From positions 1 through 64,000 of the forward strand of contig JBCBMY010000010.1 in NCBI GenBank assembly GCA_039822045.1: 64,000 nucleotides of DNA, read 5' to 3'. The DNA comes from HLUCCA09 sp039822045 (lineage in GTDB: Bacteria; Pseudomonadota; Alphaproteobacteria; Rhodobacterales; Rhodobacteraceae). This document shows, piece after piece, positions 9,506 to 18,391 of the stretch. A program made the position numbers and the translations under genes. The first letter of the stretch is position 1. Each line of letters starts with the position of its first letter. Below the pieces are notes generated by a model. It saw only the letters and a program-made list of their open reading frames with translations, had not been told where the DNA came from and made no database searches.

Positions 9506-11872
9506 ATGCAAACGTCCGACCAGACCCGCATCACCGATGACCGCGCGCGCCCTCGCCTGATGGAGCTGTGGTGGGCGCTCCGCCCGCTCACATCCGTCGT
9601 TCGCTTCATGCAGACGGGCGCCCATCCAGACGATGAAACCTCCGGCATGCTTGCGGCGCTCGCGTTTCGCGATGGGATCAACATCTCCTATGCCTGCTCA
9701 ACCCGTGGCGAAGGCGGGCAGAACGACATCGGCACAGAGGGGGGGCTCGATCTCGGTGCGCTGCGCACCAAAGAGATGGAGCGCGCCTGCGACGTGCTCG
9801 GAATGCGGCTCTACTGGCACTCCACACATCCCGACGACACAATTACCGATTTCGGGTTCTCGAAGAGTGGAGAAGAAACGCTCGGGCGGTGGGGCAGGGA
9901 TCGGACGATGTTGCGCTTCGTGGAGATCATTCGAACCGAAAAGCCAGACATCATCTGTCCGACCTTTCTCGACGTGCCCGGACAGCATGGCCATCACCGC
10001 GCCATGACCGCGGCGGCCCATGCCGTTATGGCCGCCGCCGCCGATGTGGCGCAGCCGTCGAACCTGCCGCCCTGGCAGATCAAGAAGATGTACCTGCCTG
10101 CATGGTCCGGAGCCGGGCAGGCCTATGATGACGATCTTCCCCCACCACCCGCGACGCTGACCGTTCCGGGGACCGAGCGCGACCCGATGTCCGGTTGGGC
10201 ATGGGACAGGATCGGCCAGCAGTCGCGGGCCTACCATCGGACCCAGGGCATGGGGCGTTGGATCCCCGCGGGCTATGCCGGGCAAGACTGGCCCCTGCAC
10301 CTTGCCGAGACCCATTGCGCCGGCCCGGACGACGTTCTCTGGTCTGGGCTTCCGCATAGGGTCGCCGATCTTGCAGATCTGCCCGGCACCGGCCCGATTG
10401 CTGACACGCTTCGATCCGCCGGCGCAGCCATTGATCGGGCCGTCGCGGCGTTCCCAGACGTCGGAGCCGTGGCGTCAGCAGCCGCCCAAGCCCTTGGTTC
10501 CCTGACCGAAGCGCGCGCGGAATGCCCCACAGAGGCTGCCCACGAGGTGGTGCACCGCATCGACGACAAGATCGACCAGCTTGGTCACGTCTTGCGGCTT
10601 TCGCTCGGTGTCGAGGCGCGGGCGCGGGTCTCCGCCCCCTTTCTGGAACCGGAAAGAGCAGCTGACGTCGATGTCGAGTGCGACCGGGGCGCGGCGAACC
10701 CTGTCGACCTGTCTTGGGACCTACCGAGCGGATGGCACGTCGACCAAAACCAGGTGATCGTCCAGGCAAGCGCTGCACCGCATGATCCCTATCCTGACGC
10801 CTACGATCCGCGGCGGCCCAAGGCCCCCTGCCTGGCGCTGACCCTGCGTTTGGCACCTGCGACTACTACGGTGAGAATTGCAATCGAGACGCCTCCCGTC
10901 CTCCTGCCGGCCAAACGGGCCGTCGTGGCGCCGTCTGCAATCCTCCTCAACCGCAGCAGTCCCTCGCGCGCCTTTGACCTTGCGCTGTCCGATGTCGCGC
11001 CGGCTGACGCGCAAACGGCCCTAGATCTGCCCGGCGGATGGACAGCCGAGCGAACGGAAAGCGGCTTCCGCGTGGCCACACCCGAAGGTGTCGCCGCTCG
11101 CACCTACCAGATTGGCGTGCTCGTGGATGGCGAAGCGGCCGAAACCGTTCGTCAGATCGCCTATGATCACGTGGCGCCCACGGCGCGTGCGCATCCTGCA
11201 ACGATCAACGTCGGCATCATGGATGTGGCGGTTCCACCGGGCAAGGTCGGCTATATCGGCGCTGGAAACGATCGGGTGGGCCATTGGCTTGGGGCAATGG
11301 GCGCGGACGTCAGTGCGCTGACCGACGCCGACCTTGCGAGCGACACCGCCTTGGCCGCCTTCGACGCCATTGTGATCGGCATATTCGCCATGCGCTTCAG
11401 AGCCGGCCTGATCGACGCGATCCCCGCTCTGCATCGCTGGACAGGGTCAGGCGGCACGCTCGTGACGCTCTACCACCGGCCGTGGGACAATTGGGATCCC
11501 GATGTGGTCCCTCCGAAGCGGCTGGAGATCGGTCAGCCCTCGCTCCGCTGGCGGGTGACAGATGAGACGGCGAACGTCACGCAGATCGCAGATCATCCGA
11601 TCCTCTCTGCGCCCAATTCGATCGGGCCTGAGGACTGGTCGGGATGGGTCAAAGAGCGCGGCCTGTACTTCGCCAAGAGCTGGGATGAGGCATACATTCC
11701 GCTTCTCTCCATGGCCGATCCGGGCGAAGAGGCTCTGACCGGCGCGCTGCTGGTCGCTGACATCGGCGAGGGCCGTCACATCCACACATCGCTGATCCTC
11801 CATCACCAGATGGAGAACCTGGTGCCGGGCGCCTTCCGCCTCATGGCGAATTTCATCGCAAAGCGGACATGA
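9506..11872 (+). CDS. Large PIG-L/LmbE-family deacetylase with C-terminal ThuA-like region
   Basis: This 788-residue protein is predicted to hydrolyse an N-acyl (typically N-acetyl) amino sugar. The zinc motif AHPDDE is at residues 39-44, TRGEGG near 66-71 and the later His block GQHGHH at 159-164. Ordinary PIG-L enzymes have about 230-300 residues. Here a beta-rich middle (about 330-570) and a C-terminal region starting NVGIMDVAVPPGKVGYIG, which resembles a ThuA/glutamine-amidotransferase fold, are fused on. No signal peptide is seen. The ATG at 9506 lies 13 bases after the ROK stop; an earlier in-frame start lies inside the ROK gene. It probably belongs to the same sugar pathway. Confidence 0.82.
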   Translation: MQTSDQTRITDDRARPRLMELWWALRPLTSVVRFMQTGAHPDDETSGMLAALAFRDGINISYACSTRGEGGQNDIGTEGGLDLGALRTKEMERACDVLGMRLYWHSTHPDDTITDFGFSKSGEETLGRWGRDRTMLRFVEIIRTEKPDIICPTFLDVPGQHGHHRAMTAAAHAVMAAAADVAQPSNLPPWQIKKMYLPAWSGAGQAYDDDLPPPPATLTVPGTERDPMSGWAWDRIGQQSRAYHRTQGMGRWIPAGYAGQDWPLHLAETHCAGPDDVLWSGLPHRVADLADLPGTGPIADTLRSAGAAIDRAVAAFPDVGAVASAAAQALGSLTEARAECPTEAAHEVVHRIDDKIDQLGHVLRLSLGVEARARVSAPFLEPERAADVDVECDRGAANPVDLSWDLPSGWHVDQNQVIVQASAAPHDPYPDAYDPRRPKAPCLALTLRLAPATTTVRIAIETPPVLLPAKRAVVAPSAILLNRSSPSRAFDLALSDVAPADAQTALDLPGGWTAERTESGFRVATPEGVAARTYQIGVLVDGEAAETVRQIAYDHVAPTARAHPATINVGIMDVAVPPGKVGYIGAGNDRVGHWLGAMGADVSALTDADLASDTALAAFDAIVIGIFAMRFRAGLIDAIPALHRWTGSGGTLVTLYHRPWDNWDPDVVPPKRLEIGQPSLRWRVTDETANVTQIADHPILSAPNSIGPEDWSGWVKERGLYFAKSWDEAYIPLLSMADPGEEALTGALLVADIGEGRHIHTSLILHHQMENLVPGAFRLMANFIAKRT

Positions 11873-12741
11873 GGGAGGTCGCTCCGCGCGACAATCTTCA
11901 GGGCGGCGCTTGGCTGATCGCCGACATGTCGCTGAACATCTGGGCACTTTCCATCGTGAAATGGCTGGGCGCGGGATATCCGGCCACCCAAATCGTTTTC
12001 CTGCGCGCGCTGGTCGGTCTCGTGCTGATCCTGCCCCTGATCTGGCTCAACCGAGCCCGGTTCCGGCGGATCGAACATCTGCACATCCACCTCGTGCGCA
12101 TCGCTCTCTCCGTGATCACTTTGACCGCCAGCTTCTTTGCAATCTCGCGCATTCCGCTCGCCGTCTTCACCGCAATCAGCTTCACGCGACCTATCGTGAC
12201 CATGGTCATGGCGGCGACCCTGCTGGGCGAGCCCATCGGCCCCCGGCGGTGGGTGGCAGCGGGGGTGGCGCTGATCGGCGTATTGATTGCGGCCAATCCC
12301 GGCGCGGTTCCGTGGTCGCTGGGCCTCGCCGCAGCGGGCCTCGTTGTCCTGACCGGCTCGGCGGCGATCATTGCAACCCGCCGTCTGCGCGACGCTCCAC
12401 CCATCGTGCTGATGGCGTTCTACACTGCCGGTCTGACACTCTGCACCGCGCCCCTGGCTATGCTCGGTTGGCAGACCATCGCTCCGTCGCACCTGGCGCC
12501 GCTTCTGGCCATCGGCGTCTTTTCGCAAGTTGCCCAATTCTGCTTCTTGCGTGCGCACTACCACGGAGAAGCCGGCTTCCTTTCCGTTCTCGGCTACCTC
12601 AGCCTGGTCCTCTCGGTCGCGGTGGGCCTTTTCGTCTTTGATGAGCAACCCGAACCCGAATTCGGACTGGGCGCACTGCTCGTTATCGGCGCGGCACTTT
12701 GGGTGGCGTTTCAGCCCGGTTCGCAGCGTCCATTGCGCTGA
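11869..12741 (+). CDS. DMT-superfamily (EamA) transporter
   Basis: This 290-residue inner-membrane protein has about ten predicted spans arranged as two EamA halves (about residues 10-140 and 150-285). It overlaps the deacetylase stop by 4 bp (ATGA), so the two are coupled. Family members export amino acids, nucleotides and other metabolites. Here it may remove a by-product of the pathway. The substrate is unknown. Confidence 0.85.
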   Translation: MREVAPRDNLQGGAWLIADMSLNIWALSIVKWLGAGYPATQIVFLRALVGLVLILPLIWLNRARFRRIEHLHIHLVRIALSVITLTASFFAISRIPLAVFTAISFTRPIVTMVMAATLLGEPIGPRRWVAAGVALIGVLIAANPGAVPWSLGLAAAGLVVLTGSAAIIATRRLRDAPPIVLMAFYTAGLTLCTAPLAMLGWQTIAPSHLAPLLAIGVFSQVAQFCFLRAHYHGEAGFLSVLGYLSLVLSVAVGLFVFDEQPEPEFGLGALLVIGAALWVAFQPGSQRPLR

Positions 12742-13023
12742 CGCATCAAGTGGACATCAGCGCACCCTCGCAGGTTGTGCCGCCTGAGGGATCTGAGCAG
12801 ACCTTCGGGCCATGACCAGGTCCGCGCTCTAGCCCGCATGGACCTTGCACAGAAAGGACCCGATCTCTGGTGGCGCAGCCGTCCGCCGCTCGGTCGGATG
12901 CTGCACATCGCGCAAAAACCGGTGCGATCGGCGTGCCCCTTTACAATCCTTTTACCCGACTGAAACACTCATGTTTCGACGTGGCGTCACCATGGAGGCT
13001 CGATCAACAGGAAGGTGACAACC

Positions 13024-14592
13024 ATGACCAATGCAAGACTCCTTCTCGCGACTGCTCTGACCGGTGCGCTCGCACTCCCCGCTGTGGCGCAAGACCAAGG
13101 CGCCAAAAACGTGATCCTGATGATTTCAGACGGGATCGGGTTCAACGGCTGGCTCGCCGCCGACTACTACCAGGGCCTCGCCAACACTCAATCCTATCAG
13201 GTGACCCGCCCAGACGGGACAGCCCCCGTCGTCTATGGCCTCGACCACCATTCGCTCAACCTCGTAGACGGGCTGGGCCGCGTGCTGCCGAATGCCGAAG
13301 ATGTGCGCCTGGCCGCCGGCGCTGTGGCCCAGGGCTACGATCCGATGACGCGGTGGAACCGGTTCGAGAACACGATCCGCAACGACTTTCCCCCCATCGG
13401 CGAGCGCTACACCTCCTACACCGACAGCGCCGCCGCTGGCACAGCGCTGATGACCGGTCGCAAGACCTCCAATGGCCGCGTCAACCAGGATTGGACCGGC
13501 GAAGAGGACTTCACGACCATCGCCCAGATCGCCATGGATCAGGGCAAGGCAGCCGGGGCCGTGGCCTCGGTGATGCTGTCGCACGCCACGCCGGCGGCGG
13601 TCATCGCCCATAACATCTCGCGCAACAACTACGTCGAAATCGCCAACGAGATGTTTGCCAGCGATCTGGACGTGATCATGGGCCCCGGCCACCCGCTCTT
13701 TGACAATAGCGGCAACCAGATCGAACCCGAGGACGAAGAGGCCTACCGCTTCGTCGGCGGGTCCGAGACCCTCGCCGCGCTGACAAGCGATGAGGGCCTG
13801 AACGGCTTCCGCTTCATCGACGCCAAAGCCGATTTCGAAGCCCTGGCCGCGGGTGAGGCCCTGCCAGAGCGCGTGATCGGCGTTGCGCAATCGGGCTCCA
13901 CCCTGCAGGCCAGCCGCGAGGGTCTGCCAGATGGGGATACGCCCTCGGGCATGGCCTATAATCCCGTCGTGCCCGATCTGGCGACGATGAGCCTCGGGGC
14001 GCTGAACGTGCTCAACCAAGACGAGGACGGCTTCTTCGTGATGATCGAGGGTGGCGCGGTCGACTGGATGGGCCATGCCAACAACATGGAACGGTTCATC
14101 GAGGAGCAGATCGACTTCAACCTCGCCGTGGATGCCGTCATCGAATGGGTCGAGGAGAACTCGAGCTGGGACGAGACGCTGCTGATTGTCACCTCCGACC
14201 ACGAGTGCGGCGGCATCTGGGGCGAAGGCACCTGGACCAACCTCGAAGGCGGGCCAATTGCCGCTGACCGGAGCGACGAAGCCCTGCTGGCCGCGCGCTT
14301 CGATCCAAGCGAGGACATCTTCAACGAGTACCTCGCCGTGCAGGACCGCGGCGCCGGCAACATGCCCGGCTACATGTTCTCGTCGCGCAATCACACCAAC
14401 GAGTTGGTCCCGCTCTGGGCGCTCGGTGCCGGGTCTGAGCTCTTCGCCCAGTTCACCAAAACCGATCTTCGGGCCGCAGAACTCTGGGGTGACCAGTATG
14501 ATTGGGACGGCGACTACATCGATAACACTTCGGTCTTCCACGTCATGAACGAGGCCATGGCCGCGGGTGCAGCGGGAGTAGCAACTCAGTAG
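13024..14592 (+). CDS. Alkaline phosphatase (PhoA superfamily), secreted
   Basis: This 522-residue periplasmic metal-dependent phosphomonoesterase has a signal peptide ending AVAQ near residue 23. It contains metal ligand Asp in MISDGIG (about 36), the nucleophile Ser135 in TDSAAAGTA, and the C-terminal metal sites IEGGAVDWMGHANN and TSDHECGG. The ATG at 13024 follows AGGAAGG (13009-13015) with 8-base spacing. A GTG at 13015 is in frame but lies inside that ribosome site. The 282 bases before it hold no other gene. I looked for a Pho box there and found no convincing match, so phosphate control is not shown. Confidence 0.9.
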   Translation: MTNARLLLATALTGALALPAVAQDQGAKNVILMISDGIGFNGWLAADYYQGLANTQSYQVTRPDGTAPVVYGLDHHSLNLVDGLGRVLPNAEDVRLAAGAVAQGYDPMTRWNRFENTIRNDFPPIGERYTSYTDSAAAGTALMTGRKTSNGRVNQDWTGEEDFTTIAQIAMDQGKAAGAVASVMLSHATPAAVIAHNISRNNYVEIANEMFASDLDVIMGPGHPLFDNSGNQIEPEDEEAYRFVGGSETLAALTSDEGLNGFRFIDAKADFEALAAGEALPERVIGVAQSGSTLQASREGLPDGDTPSGMAYNPVVPDLATMSLGALNVLNQDEDGFFVMIEGGAVDWMGHANNMERFIEEQIDFNLAVDAVIEWVEENSSWDETLLIVTSDHECGGIWGEGTWTNLEGGPIAADRSDEALLAARFDPSEDIFNEYLAVQDRGAGNMPGYMFSSRNHTNELVPLWALGAGSELFAQFTKTDLRAAELWGDQYDWDGDYIDNTSVFHVMNEAMAAGAAGVATQ

Positions 14593-14656
14593 TCGCCCGA
14601 GTTGGCGATGGCCGTCAGCGCAAGCGTCACAACTCAAAGGCCGTTGCGCTGTGGAC

Positions 14657-14688
14657 GAATGAGGGCTCTGGGCACAGGGTCCTCATTC
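14657..14688 (+). terminator. Stem-loop downstream of alkaline phosphatase
   Basis: GAATGAGG and CCTCATTC pair over 8 bp around a 16-base loop, about 65 bases after the phosphatase stop. No T-run follows, so it is a candidate terminator or mRNA end only. Confidence 0.4.
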
Positions 14689-14806
14689 ACTTGCCGGAAG
14701 GCACGCTCAATGTCCGCGGAGCCGGACGAAGCGGCCGTCGTAATCTCCGACGTCAGAGCCCGCTATGTGCCGGCGGGTGCAATTGGGTGTCACCTGCATT
14801 GGCATC

Positions 14807-15349
14807 TTATTCAGTCACGATACTCCACTGCTTCAGCGACGCATCGACGTCTTCACAAGACTGCAAAACGAGATCGCGCTTTACCCAAGGCCCTGCGGGT
14901 ATTGTTTCTTCTGAAACGGTTATGCACATGTCCGTTTCGGTGGCCATTTTGACGGTACTACTCACTGCATCGTACACGAAGGTCTGCCTTGGATGGCCAT
15001 TGCACTCAAGCAATGCAAAGACGGTCACCTGACCTGCCCTGAGCGCTTGTAAGCACACTCCATCAAACGCGAAGGATGCAATCTGCCCAGTGTCAGGATC
15101 GTAGAAAAAGCGCGTGTCGTTGTCTCGGTCGTCTCTCGCGCGGCTCGCATCCGCTGGCTTGCAGGTATGTGTCTGCGCGAGATCCGTAAGGCCGCGAGAG
15201 GTCGTATCGATGCAGAAACCATACCCGTTAGGCTCATCGAGATTGTCGCTCAGCACAATGTAAGGCGGATTTGTCGGGACCTGCGGCACGTCAGCTTGGG
15301 CATAACCAGAGGTTCCCAGCAGGATCAACGGCAAGACGTAGTAGCGCAT
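14807..15349 (-). CDS. Small secreted ricin-B-lectin-like (beta-trefoil) protein
   Basis: This 180-residue protein has a clear signal peptide (MRYYVLPLILLGTSGYAQA). The mature part has regularly spaced Cys pairs and three weak trefoil-like segments: FCIDTTS...HTC, VCLQALR...LLEC with QTFVYD, and MCITV...LQSC with QWSIV. These resemble QxW/ricin-type lectin repeats, so it may bind glycans outside the cell. It is divergent from the MarR gene next door. No enzymatic motif is visible, and the family assignment rests on pattern only. Confidence 0.65.
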   Translation of the reverse strand: MRYYVLPLILLGTSGYAQADVPQVPTNPPYIVLSDNLDEPNGYGFCIDTTSRGLTDLAQTHTCKPADASRARDDRDNDTRFFYDPDTGQIASFAFDGVCLQALRAGQVTVFALLECNGHPRQTFVYDAVSSTVKMATETDMCITVSEETIPAGPWVKRDLVLQSCEDVDASLKQWSIVTE

Positions 15350-15424
15350 GATGTGGCTCCGGCGATGTTCCTCCGACGACGGTCTGATAGGTCAAAGCCA
15401 AGTTAGTTTCAATCAGAATGGTTT

Positions 15425-15466
15425 GTACTAGAACTATTTTGCCGATGCTTCCGTTGGTTCAACGGA
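15425..15466. promoter_or_regulatory. Candidate MarR operator(s)
   Basis: A perfect 7-bp inverted repeat with 3-base loop (TCCGTTG-GTT-CAACGGA, 15450-15466) lies 18 bases before the MarR start. A second near-palindrome, GTACTAGAAC, lies at 15425-15434. Either could be the binding site for MarR autoregulation and control of the divergent lectin-like gene. Confidence 0.45.
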
Positions 15467-15483
15467 TTACCTAGGCTGCTGGC

Positions 15484-15933
15484 ATGAAGCGAAAGTACGC
15501 CCGTATCCACCCATTCCTGCATTCCGCGACCCTCTTGGAAAAAAGGCTCGAACAATTGTTCGGACCAACCGGCGTGAGGCATCGACAAGCGCTTGTGCTT
15601 GATGCCCTGCAAGAGATTGGTCCATCTTCTCAACAACACCTTGCCAAGCACTTCAACGTGTCAGCGGGAACGATGAGCTCGATGATTTCGAGGCTGGAGA
15701 CCCTCGGATATGTAAGTCGCGAAACGTGTCCCGCGGATCGTCGTACGGATGTTGTTGACCTGACCTCTAGCGGTCGAGCGGCTGTCGAAGGTGTCAATGA
15801 CGTTTGGCGCCAGGGTGACGAGTTGGTCGAAAAGGCTTTGGGCCCAGACGACGCCAAACTGTTTCATGCGCTTACCCGCAGGCTCAGCGGTGCGCTTGGC
15901 GGCGGACCACCAAAGAAAGAAAGTGTGGAGTGA
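15484..15933 (+). CDS. MarR-family transcriptional regulator
   Basis: This 149-residue winged-helix protein has the recognition region QQHLAKHFNVSAGTMSSMIS at about residues 40-60. The wing lies around YVSRETCPADRRTDVVDLT, with dimerisation helices at both ends. MarR proteins usually repress a neighbouring gene until a small phenolic or oxidant is bound. The divergent lectin-like gene is the obvious local target. There is no strong Shine-Dalgarno before this ATG. Confidence 0.85.
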   Translation: MKRKYARIHPFLHSATLLEKRLEQLFGPTGVRHRQALVLDALQEIGPSSQQHLAKHFNVSAGTMSSMISRLETLGYVSRETCPADRRTDVVDLTSSGRAAVEGVNDVWRQGDELVEKALGPDDAKLFHALTRRLSGALGGGPPKKESVE

Positions 15934-16016
15934 CGAATGTCTGCAACCTCTCGGACTGACGCAGAAGGAGATTAGCTGGGCACCGAATGGTCTGTTTGGG
16001 GGCGCCTCAGCAGCCA

Positions 16017-17063
16017 TCAGGGCTCACACTGGCCGGGCTGTGCACGACTGGAAGCGCGTGCGATCAACGTTGGCTTGGGCGCGGCGATCCTTGGCTCGAC
16101 AGCTTCACCTTCGATCAGTCGGCTGAGAGCCTGAGTGGCGACTTTCGCAACCTCTTCCAGTTGGAGATCAAGCGCGGTCAACTGGGGGTCTTCCGATCGC
16201 GCGCGCACACCGTCGTATCTGGTCGCCACGCGCACGTCTTCGGGTACCCGCAGGCCCGCTTGGCGCAAGGCGCCCATGGCGCCCGTTGCCATGGCATCGA
16301 TTGGCACGAGAATGGCGTCGGGTACCGGTCCCGTCCCAATCTCATTCGCGACCGCGGCCAGAGCGTTCTCCTCTGCCTGCGCTTCGTCGATCTCAAGGAT
16401 GCGCGGCGTCATGCCAAGCGCATCGGCGTGTCGGGCATAGGCTTTGACGAATTCGATGTTGCTCTTGCGCCGGCTCTTGCCGATCAGCAACGGAAAGGAC
16501 CGCGCGCCCCCGTCAATCAGGTGGGTGATCAAGAGCTCTGCCATCAGCGCGTAGTCGAGATCGACATGGTGGCACTCCCGACCGATCGGGGCGCCAATCG
16601 TCACCGTCGGGATACCGCGACTGAGAGTGGCGTCCAGGACCGGATCATTCTCCAGAGGTTCCAGGAGGAGGGCGCCGTCGATGGCGATCGAGCGCACCGC
16701 CTGGGATGGGTCTGAAATCGGCGGCACAAGGACGAGGGACGTGTTGGTCTCCATCGCCGTGACGGCGGCCGAGGCCGCGACCTCCATCAAAAACCCGAGC
16801 TTTGATGCGCCCGCCGCAACGCCGGTCGGCATAGACGAATAGATCGCAATCGCATTACTGCGCCCCGTACGCATCCCGCGGGCCGCGGCGTTGGGGATGT
16901 AGCCAAGCTCACCGATCGCGTCTTCGATGCGGGAGCGCGTCGCCTCGTCGACCTTCTTTTTCCCGGTAATCGCGTTCGAGACGGTCGCTGGGGAGACGCC
17001 GGCAGCCTTTGCGACATCGACGATCGTGACACGCGCTGCACTCCGGCGGACGAGCTTCTGCAT
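16017..17063 (-). CDS. LacI-family transcriptional regulator
   Basis: This 348-residue protein has an N-terminal LacI helix-turn-helix (TIVDVAKAAGVSPATVSNAI, about 13-32) with the hinge helix after it. A periplasmic-binding-protein-like effector domain follows from about residue 70. It is divergent from the arylsulfotransferase/ABC operon at 17217, and the spacer holds two good LacI-type palindromes. It most likely represses that operon until the imported compound or a product binds. Confidence 0.9.
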   Translation of the reverse strand: MQKLVRRSAARVTIVDVAKAAGVSPATVSNAITGKKKVDEATRSRIEDAIGELGYIPNAAARGMRTGRSNAIAIYSSMPTGVAAGASKLGFLMEVAASAAVTAMETNTSLVLVPPISDPSQAVRSIAIDGALLLEPLENDPVLDATLSRGIPTVTIGAPIGRECHHVDLDYALMAELLITHLIDGGARSFPLLIGKSRRKSNIEFVKAYARHADALGMTPRILEIDEAQAEENALAAVANEIGTGPVPDAILVPIDAMATGAMGALRQAGLRVPEDVRVATRYDGVRARSEDPQLTALDLQLEEVAKVATQALSRLIEGEAVEPRIAAPKPTLIARASSRAQPGQCEP

Positions 17064-17148
17064 ATCTTTTCTGCTCCGAATTCAGTCGATCTATTGCAGA
17101 AGTGCCCGCCGGTTGGGCGCAGTCTTTCATGTCCTATCCTTGCTTCAG

Positions 17149-17202
17149 AAAAACGTTTTACCAGCATGATGTCCAGCCTTAGTCCTTGGTAAAACGTTTC
17201 AA
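17149..17202. promoter_or_regulatory. Pair of LacI-type operators
   Basis: GGTAAAACGTTT occurs twice in opposite orientation: on the minus strand at about 17151-17162 and on the plus strand at 17188-17199. Each has the central CG of LacI-family operators, at 17154/17155 and 17195/17196. Centres are 41 bp apart, close to four helical turns, which would suit cooperative binding or a small loop. The sites sit between the divergent LacI gene and its presumed target operon. Confidence 0.7.
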
Positions 17203-17216
17203 TAAGCGGGTCTCCA

Positions 17217-18341
17217 ATGCTCGATCAACGCTCCACCAATGTCGATCAGACCACGGTTGGCCGCAGGCGATGCGGGCTGACGGCGTATGACTCCAATCAC
17301 TCAGCCGGCGGCTACACACTCTATGCACGCCAGACCGGGAGCGGGGTGGTCGATCTCGTCGATATCGAGGGGCACAAGGTGCATAGCTGGTCGATGCCGG
17401 TGCGCCCGGGCCGCGATGCGGTAATCCTTCCAAACGGCAACCTGGGATATAACGGCTCGCACGCGACGTCCGCCGGCCTCTACCCGGCCTGGGATGTCTG
17501 GCATGGTGGTGACTTCTACGAAGCGACGCCCGAGGGCGAGATCGTCTGGCGGCACGAGGACGTCTACCACCACCACGACGCCGCCTGGCTTGCGAGCGGC
17601 AATCTCCTCTACACAATCGCAGCCCCTCTGCCCGCCGAGAAGGCGGCGCGGCTGACTGGTGGCGCCGCGCACTCGCCGAACCCCGATGGCATCACCCAAT
17701 CCGATATCGTGCGCGAGGTGGATCGGAGCGGAAAGACCGTCTGGGAATGGCGCATCTGGGACCATATCGACCCCGCCGACTTGCCGATCCAGCCCATCTT
17801 TGACCGCGCCCATTGGCCGATGATCAACGGGCTTTGGGAAACCCGGGCGGGGCTCATCCTGATGAGCCTGCGCACCACCTCGGGCATCCTCGCGGTCGAC
17901 AAGTCCAGCGGATCGGTGGCCTGGCATGCGGGGCCGGATGTTGTGGCCCAGCAGCACACGCCGGTCGAGATGGAGGACGGATCGATCCTCTGTTTTGACA
18001 ACGGCAATCTCCGCCCGGGCGTGACGAACCCCTTTTCCCGCGTCATCCAGTTCGATCCCGCCACGATGGACGTCACCTGGAGCTATACCGACCAAAGCGC
18101 GATTTCCTTCTTCTCGCCTTTCATGGGCGGCGCGCAGCGGCTCTGGAACGGCAATACGCTGATCTGCGAAAGCGCCTTCGGGCGGCTCTTTGAAGTGACG
18201 CCGGACGGCGCCGTCGTGTGGGAATACGTCATTCCCGACTTCGCCGAATACCCCAGCCCCGCCAACCAATTCGTCAAGGGCGCGACCAATTCCTGCTTCC
18301 GTGCGCATCGCTACCCGGCCGAGGCCCTGCCGTGGCTCTGA
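17217..18341 (+). CDS. Arylsulfotransferase (ASST)-like beta-propeller protein
   Basis: This 374-residue protein resembles the arylsulfotransferase family: repeated blade-like segments such as HKVHSWSMP, GEIVWRHEDVYHHHDAAWL, GKTVWEWRIWDH and GAVVWEYVIPDF. ASST enzymes move sulfate between phenols through a catalytic His, and the HHHD cluster near residue 120 is a candidate. No signal peptide is visible, unlike classical periplasmic ASSTs, so a cytosolic relative with a different job is possible. It is the first gene of the LacI-controlled operon. Confidence 0.7.
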   Translation: MLDQRSTNVDQTTVGRRRCGLTAYDSNHSAGGYTLYARQTGSGVVDLVDIEGHKVHSWSMPVRPGRDAVILPNGNLGYNGSHATSAGLYPAWDVWHGGDFYEATPEGEIVWRHEDVYHHHDAAWLASGNLLYTIAAPLPAEKAARLTGGAAHSPNPDGITQSDIVREVDRSGKTVWEWRIWDHIDPADLPIQPIFDRAHWPMINGLWETRAGLILMSLRTTSGILAVDKSSGSVAWHAGPDVVAQQHTPVEMEDGSILCFDNGNLRPGVTNPFSRVIQFDPATMDVTWSYTDQSAISFFSPFMGGAQRLWNGNTLICESAFGRLFEVTPDGAVVWEYVIPDFAEYPSPANQFVKGATNSCFRAHRYPAEALPWL

Positions 18342-18391
18342 CCGCGGCCTGCACCTGCATCTTCGACACTCCCAGCCATAGGACGTTCGAC

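Noticed and set aside
12742..13023. Pho box upstream of the alkaline phosphatase gene
   Set aside because: No pair of CTGTCAT-like heptamers at 11-bp spacing could be found; TTTACA/TTTTACC repeats do not fit the consensus.
13126..14637. 503-codon minus-strand frame across the alkaline phosphatase gene
   Set aside because: Shadow of the phosphatase reading frame, which carries all catalytic motifs; high GC at third positions keeps the opposite frame open.
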